Both the position numbers and the translations under genes were made by a program. Positions 10,895 through 13,537 of a stretch of 13,537 nucleotides of DNA are shown one piece after another. The first letter of the stretch is position 1; each line of letters starts with the position of its first letter. This stretch comes from an uncultured Verrucomicrobiota bacterium (lineage in GTDB: Bacteria > Verrucomicrobiota > Verrucomicrobiia > Limisphaerales > UBA1096): contig CAJWPV010000009.1 of the NCBI GenBank assembly GCA_913045395.1, positions 1 through 13,537 of the forward strand. Reading direction: 5' to 3'. Under the pieces are notes generated by a model that saw only the letters and a list, made by a program, of their open reading frames with translations, did no database searches and was not told the DNA's origin.

Positions 10895-11686
10895 GGCGCG
10901 GCAGTTTGCGTGATCGTCGGCCAGGCGGGTGCGGTTGTGCTGAAGCGCATGCGCTGCCGCCGCCGCGAGAATACCAACCTGCCGCATCGCGCCGCCCTGT
11001 TGCTTCCGGTAAAATCGCGCCTTGGCGATCAACTTCGCCGTCCCGGCCAGGGCCGAACCCACCGGCGCGCCGAGTCCCTTCGAAAAACAGACACTCACCG
11101 TGTCGAAGTGGCTGGCGTACTCGGCCTCGCTGACGCCGCTCGCCACCGAGGCGTTCCACAGCCGCGCACCGTCGAGGTGCAACGCCAAGCGGTGCTCGTG
11201 TGCCGCGCTTGTGACCGACTCGATCTGTGCTAGCGGCCAGACGCTGCCGCCGCCACGGTTATGGGTGTTCTCGACACAAACCAGGCTTGGCGGCGCGAAA
11301 TGATCGTCCCTTGGCGGCAGCGCGGTCTCGAGTTGCCCGGCGGTGAACTGTCCGCGTTGGCCGTCGAGCAGATTCACCTGCACCCCGGCTAATGCCGCCG
11401 GTGCGCCGGCTTCGTAGCAGTAGATGTGTGAGTTGGCATCAAGCAGGATTGCGTCTCCGGGACGCGTGTGCGCGCGGATAGCCAACTGGTTGGCCATCGT
11501 CCCAGACGGCACGAACACCGCCGCCTCCTTGCCGAGCAATTCCGCCGTGTGCCGTTCCAGTTCCTGCACGGTGGGGTCGTCGCCCAGCACATCGTCGCCG
11601 ACGACGGCATTGGCCATGGCCTCGCGCATTACGGCGTCGGGTTGGGTGATTGTGTCGCTTCGCAGGTCGATTTTGCCGTTGAGCAT
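10658..11686 (-). CDS. ltaE: Low-specificity L-threonine aldolase (PLP-dependent)
   Basis: This enzyme cleaves L-threonine or L-allo-threonine to glycine and acetaldehyde. The 342-residue protein begins with the family hallmark [11 protein letters not shown] and continues with [27 protein letters not shown] (PLP phosphate region), [13 protein letters not shown] (His87 stacks over the PLP ring in relatives), [15 protein letters not shown] (Asp172 to the pyridine nitrogen) and [13 protein letters not shown], where Lys203 forms the Schiff base. ATG 11686 is chosen because it puts IDLRSDT near the N-terminus, as in E. coli LtaE; a TTG at 11752 would add 22 unconserved residues. A GCGAGGA lies somewhat far upstream (about 13 bases). 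It is first in a minus-strand group with mutS and tRNA-Ser, and diverges from the 70-residue gene at 11808. Its 3' part holds three of the window's TTGGCCAA palindromes, with a fourth just past the stop. Annotators often label such proteins low-specificity or beta-eliminating lyases; exact stereo-preference is unknown. Confidence 0.93.
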   Translation of the reverse strand: MLNGKIDLRSDTITQPDAVMREAMANAVVGDDVLGDDPTVQELERHTAELLGKEAAVFVPSGTMANQLAIRAHTRPGDAILLDANSHIYCYEAGAPAALAGVQVNLLDGQRGQFTAGQLETALPPRDDHFAPPSLVCVENTHNRGGGSVWPLAQIESVTSAAHEHRLALHLDGARLWNASVASGVSEAEYASHFDTVSVCFSKGLGAPVGSALAGTAKLIAKARFYRKQQGGAMRQVGILAAAAAHALQHNRTRLADDHANCRALANGLAKLPWLKIDADGAETNMLFIGTVERDAGDLAKRLDNAGIRLLATGPHTLRAVTNLTVTAEEVGQVVTAFEQAL

Positions 11687-11807
11687 GAGCGCGCGAGCAT
11701 CCTCGCCTAGTCGGGCGGAGGCAACGCTTTTGGCGCGATCGAAGCTGCGCAAAAGGGGTTGCGCCCGGCGGCGGCGATGCTAGGTTTCGCCGCCCGGGGC
11801 TGAAGTC
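11687..11807. promoter_or_regulatory. Divergent intergenic region with two hairpins
   Basis: This 121-base region separates the divergent starts of ltaE (11686, minus) and the 70-residue gene (11808, plus), so it probably holds promoters for both, though I see no convincing -35/-10 pair. It contains GCGCAA (11747-11752) and TTGCGC (11759-11764), a perfect 6-bp inverted repeat around AAGGGG. Next comes a GC-rich imperfect palindrome with GGCGGCG (11767-11773) against CGCCGCC (11788-11794), extended by CCC/GGG with one bulged C. The second ends 9 bases before the ATG at 11808 and could form in its mRNA. Operator or RNA-structure roles are only possibilities. Confidence 0.4.
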
Positions 11808-12020
11808 ATGGGTGACGGGAAAAAGAAATCAAACGACGCCTTCCTCGAGAAATTGTCGTTGTATCAGCGGTATCTCGCCGAGCGGGATGAGGTTCTGCGG
11901 CATAAATGGCTTGAATCCGAGAGGGCTGGCCGCGATATTGGCTCTGAGCGGGCGTTGATGGACTGGGTTCTCAACCACCGCGCCAAGTGGCGAAAGAGCC
12001 GCCAGGCAGCCGGGGAGTGA
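11808..12020 (+). CDS. Small conserved-looking hypothetical protein (70 aa)
   Basis: I do not recognise a characterised family with certainty. The protein is predicted mostly helical and highly charged, with a basic Lys-rich N-terminus (GDGKKKSND), a central LYQRYLAERDEVLRHKW segment, then LESERAGRDIGSERALMDWVLNHR and a basic tail. The HKWLESERAGRDIG stretch recalls the H-[KR]-W-x-x-S-E-[KR]-A-G-x-D-[IV]-G motif seen near the C-terminus of DUF4032 proteins; this resemblance is from memory and weak. There is no signal peptide, membrane segment or cysteine. The amphipathic, motif-like pattern and codon use like its neighbours argue that it is real rather than a chance ORF. ATG 11808 has no strong Shine-Dalgarno. 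It lies directly upstream of the pyrR leader on the same strand and may share the pyr transcript or contain its promoter. Confidence 0.65.
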   Translation: MGDGKKKSNDAFLEKLSLYQRYLAERDEVLRHKWLESERAGRDIGSERALMDWVLNHRAKWRKSRQAAGE

Positions 12021-12032
12021 TCCGGCGTAACG

Positions 12033-12069
12033 TTTCCTTTAAAGCGATCCGGCGAGGTCGCCAAGGGAC
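12033..12069 (+). promoter_or_regulatory. PyrR-binding loop (anti-antiterminator) of the pyr operon leader
   Basis: The leader reads CCTTTAAAG, then GATCCGGCGAGG, then TCGCCAAGGGA. This matches the core I recall for PyrR-binding RNA loops in Bacillus, Lactobacillus and actinobacterial pyr leaders (CCUUUAA followed by UCCNGNGAGG and AAGG). It folds as a small hairpin: GGC (12051-12053) pairs with GCC (12060-12062) around a hexaloop GAGGTC, with AA as a one-sided bulge, and CC (12049-12050) pairs with GG below it. The invariant GAGG sits in the loop, as in known sites. It lies 87 bases ahead of the pyrR ATG and 32 bases ahead of a terminator hairpin. PyrR bound with UMP or UTP should stabilise this loop and so favour termination. 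The match is by eye, not by covariance model. Confidence 0.8.
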
Positions 12070-12100
12070 ATGCGAAAAACTGACGAGACAACATTGTACG

Positions 12101-12137
12101 AAGCGAACCGATGCGCACGGAGCAGGTTCGTTTTTTT
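12101..12137 (+). terminator. Intrinsic terminator / attenuator in the pyrR leader
   Basis: CGAACC (12104-12109) pairs with GGTTCG (12125-12130), and the stem extends outward by G-U and A-U pairs (12101-12103 with 12131-12133). Inside, after a two-base bulge, TGC (12112-12114) pairs with GCA (12122-12124) around a 7-base loop. The stem runs directly into seven T residues (12131-12137). This is a textbook intrinsic terminator placed 18 bases before the pyrR start, where a constitutive terminator would make no sense. A competing pairing of GGTCGC (12056-12061, inside the PyrR loop) with GCGAACC (12103-12109, one bulged A) would break it and act as antiterminator. Confidence 0.85.
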
Positions 12138-12155
12138 GTGTCCACAATTCCTGCC

Positions 12156-12701
12156 ATGACTGACGGAAAACTGCTCCTCGATGCCAATGCGATCCAGCGC
12201 AGCCTCACGCGCATCGCGCACGAGATTGCCGAGTCCAACGCCGACAGCTGCAGTGTGGGGCTGATTGGTATCCAGCGCGGCGGCATCTACCTGGCCAGTC
12301 GCCTGGCCAAACTGCTCACCGGCATCTGGAGCCACGACGCACCGTTCGGCGTGCTCGACGTTAGCATGCACCGCGACGACATCGCCCAGCGCGGCATCGT
12401 CAGCGTGCAACCGACGGAGGTGCCGTTCGATGTCGAGGGCAAAACCGTCGTGCTCGTCGACGACGTGCTGTTCAACGGCCGCACCGTCCGCGCCGCGCTC
12501 GATGCCGTGCACCACCTTGGCCGTCCGCGGCGCATCCAGCTCGCGGTGCTGGTCGACCGTGGTCACCGCGAGCTGCCGATCAAGCCGGACTACGTCGGCA
12601 AAAACGTCCCCACCGCCATCGACGAGCGCATCGAGGTGTCGCTCAGCGAGACCGGCGGCGACGACACCGTCACGCTACAGGCCGCTCCCCCCCACGCATG
12701 A
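12156..12701 (+). CDS. pyrR: Bifunctional pyr operon regulator / uracil phosphoribosyltransferase PyrR
   Basis: PyrR binds pyr mRNA in response to UMP/UTP to promote transcription termination and, in many species, has uracil phosphoribosyltransferase activity. The 181-residue protein has the usual family length. Motifs: GLIGIQRGGIYLA (35-47, pyrophosphate-binding loop region), LDVSMHRDDI (67-76), the PRPP loop VVLVDDVLFNGRTVRAALD (98-116) and VLVDRGHRELPIKPDYVGKN (131-150), all characteristic of PyrR rather than of other phosphoribosyltransferases. ATG 12156 gives the family N-terminus (MTDGKLLLDANAIQRSLTRIAHEI). The in-frame ATG at 12111 lies inside the leader terminator hairpin and is rejected. 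No clear Shine-Dalgarno precedes 12156. The stop overlaps pyrB in ATGA, so the two are translationally coupled. A run of seven C (12687-12693) lies just before the stop. The leader upstream carries the RNA element this protein should bind, implying autoregulation. Confidence 0.96.
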   Translation: MTDGKLLLDANAIQRSLTRIAHEIAESNADSCSVGLIGIQRGGIYLASRLAKLLTGIWSHDAPFGVLDVSMHRDDIAQRGIVSVQPTEVPFDVEGKTVVLVDDVLFNGRTVRAALDAVHHLGRPRRIQLAVLVDRGHRELPIKPDYVGKNVPTAIDERIEVSLSETGGDDTVTLQAAPPHA

Positions 12702-13537
12702 AATGGACACGGAAACATCTGCTCGACATCGAGTCGCTGGATGCCGGTGAAATCCGCACGATCCTCGACACCGCGCGCGCCTTCAAGGCGGTCGGCGAGC
12801 GCACGATTAAGAAGGTGCCGGCCCTGCGCGGGCGCACGGTGATCAACCTGTTCGTTGAGCCGTCCACCCGCACGCGCATCAGTTTCGAGCTGGCCGCCAT
12901 GCGGCTCAACGCCGACGTGATCAACTTCACCGCGGAGGCGTCGTCGCTGAAAAAGGGCGAGACCCTCCGCGACACCGGCAATACGCTTGAGGCGCTCAGC
13001 GCCGACATTATCGTCTTGCGGCATAGTGCGGAGGGGGCGCCGCACCTGCTGTCGCGCGTGGTCGACTGCAGCGTGGTCAACGCCGGCGACGGCGCGCACG
13101 AGCACCCGACGCAGGCTCTGCTCGACACCTTCACGATGTTCGAGAAAAAGGGCGACGTGAACGGCCTCAACGTCACCATTCTCGGTGACATCCTTTACAG
13201 CCGCGTGGCCCGTTCGAATATCTGGGCGCTGACCAAGCTCGGCGCGAATGTCACGCTCTGCGGCCCGCCGACGCTCGTGCCTCGCATCTTCGAGAAAATG
13301 GGCTGCCGTGTGACATACAACGTCGACGAGGCCCTGGCCGACGCCGACATCGTCAACCTGCTGCGCATCCAGCATGAGCGCCAGCGGCTCTCCGCCTTCC
13401 CAAGCATCGGCGAGTACCGGGCGCTCTTCGGCCTGACAAACGAGCGGTTTGCCCGGCTCAAGCCGGACGCCATCGTCATGCACCCCGGCCCGATCAACCG
13501 CGGTGTCGAGATCGACAGCGAGATCGCCGATCACCCG
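12698..13537 (+). CDS. pyrB: Aspartate carbamoyltransferase catalytic subunit (3' end outside window)
   Basis: PyrB condenses carbamoyl phosphate with L-aspartate to form N-carbamoyl-L-aspartate, the first committed step of pyrimidine synthesis. The visible 280 residues include the carbamoyl-phosphate signature EPSTRTRISFE (54-64), the SSLKKGETLRDT loop (82-93) supplying an active-site Lys from the neighbouring subunit, HPTQALLD (136-143), LRIQHERQ (222-229) in the aspartate-binding domain, and MHPGPINRGVEI (261-272). The family is about 300-320 residues, so only the last 30 or so are missing. Start ATG 12698 overlaps the pyrR stop by four bases (ATGA). A pyrR-pyrB order is standard in PyrR-regulated operons, commonly followed by pyrC; nothing of that is visible here. 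No pyrI is seen. Confidence 0.97.
   Translation, partial: MKWTRKHLLDIESLDAGEIRTILDTARAFKAVGERTIKKVPALRGRTVINLFVEPSTRTRISFELAAMRLNADVINFTAEASSLKKGETLRDTGNTLEALSADIIVLRHSAEGAPHLLSRVVDCSVVNAGDGAHEHPTQALLDTFTMFEKKGDVNGLNVTILGDILYSRVARSNIWALTKLGANVTLCGPPTLVPRIFEKMGCRVTYNVDEALADADIVNLLRIQHERQRLSAFPSIGEYRALFGLTNERFARLKPDAIVMHPGPINRGVEIDSEIADHP

Noticed and set aside
10597..10977. Extended mutS N-terminus (127 more open codons)
   Set aside because: The extension overlaps the 3' end of ltaE in another frame and has no similarity to MutS; known MutS proteins begin 10-12 residues before the TPMM motif.
12590..13534. 314-codon open frame on the minus strand
   Set aside because: It is antisense to pyrR and pyrB, both of which carry clear catalytic motifs on the plus strand.

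Overview
The window is about 13.5 kb of GC-rich bacterial chromosome, mostly housekeeping genes. It most likely comes from the Verrucomicrobiota or another member of the Planctomycetota-Verrucomicrobiota group. The main evidence is the gene pair at 3103-7558 (a DUF1501 protein and a PSCyt1/DUF1549/LamG/DUF1553 cytochrome-like protein), a signature of those phyla. A palindromic interspersed element near 7.7 kb, of a kind I associate with verrucomicrobial genomes, fits this. The taxonomic assignment is inference; there is no rRNA gene in the window.

Layout. (1) Plus strand, 1-3102: the C-terminal part of a GlcD-type FAD-linked oxidase, then a full NAD-dependent DNA ligase (ligA) overlapping it by one base. 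(2) Minus strand, 7558-3103: a secreted protein with two c-type heme motifs, then a Tat-exported DUF1501 protein one base downstream. Its stop abuts the ligA stop with no spacer. (3) 7559-7874: the main non-coding gap, holding a roughly 84-bp palindromic repeat and a second inverted repeat. (4) Minus strand, 11686-7875: low-specificity threonine aldolase, then mutS, then a tRNA-Ser(GCU) with encoded CCA. (5) Plus strand, 11808-13537: a 70-residue hypothetical protein, a structured leader, pyrR, and pyrB (cut by the window end). pyrR and pyrB overlap in ATGA.

The most notable item is the leader in front of pyrR (about 12033-12137). It has a sequence resembling the PyrR-binding loop known from Gram-positive pyr operons, followed by a strong hairpin with a T7 tract. 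A segment of the binding loop can also pair with the 5' arm of the terminator. That is the full logic of UMP/PyrR-controlled transcription attenuation: PyrR would shut down its own gene and pyrB when pyrimidine nucleotides are plentiful. The terminator also shows that pyrR starts at 12156, not at the upstream ATG at 12111.

Other points: the palindrome TTGGCCAA occurs eight times, far more than chance, in several reading frames. LigA carries an insertion of roughly 70 residues in its helix-hairpin-helix region. MutS ends in a consensus-like sliding-clamp-binding peptide and probably starts at TTG.
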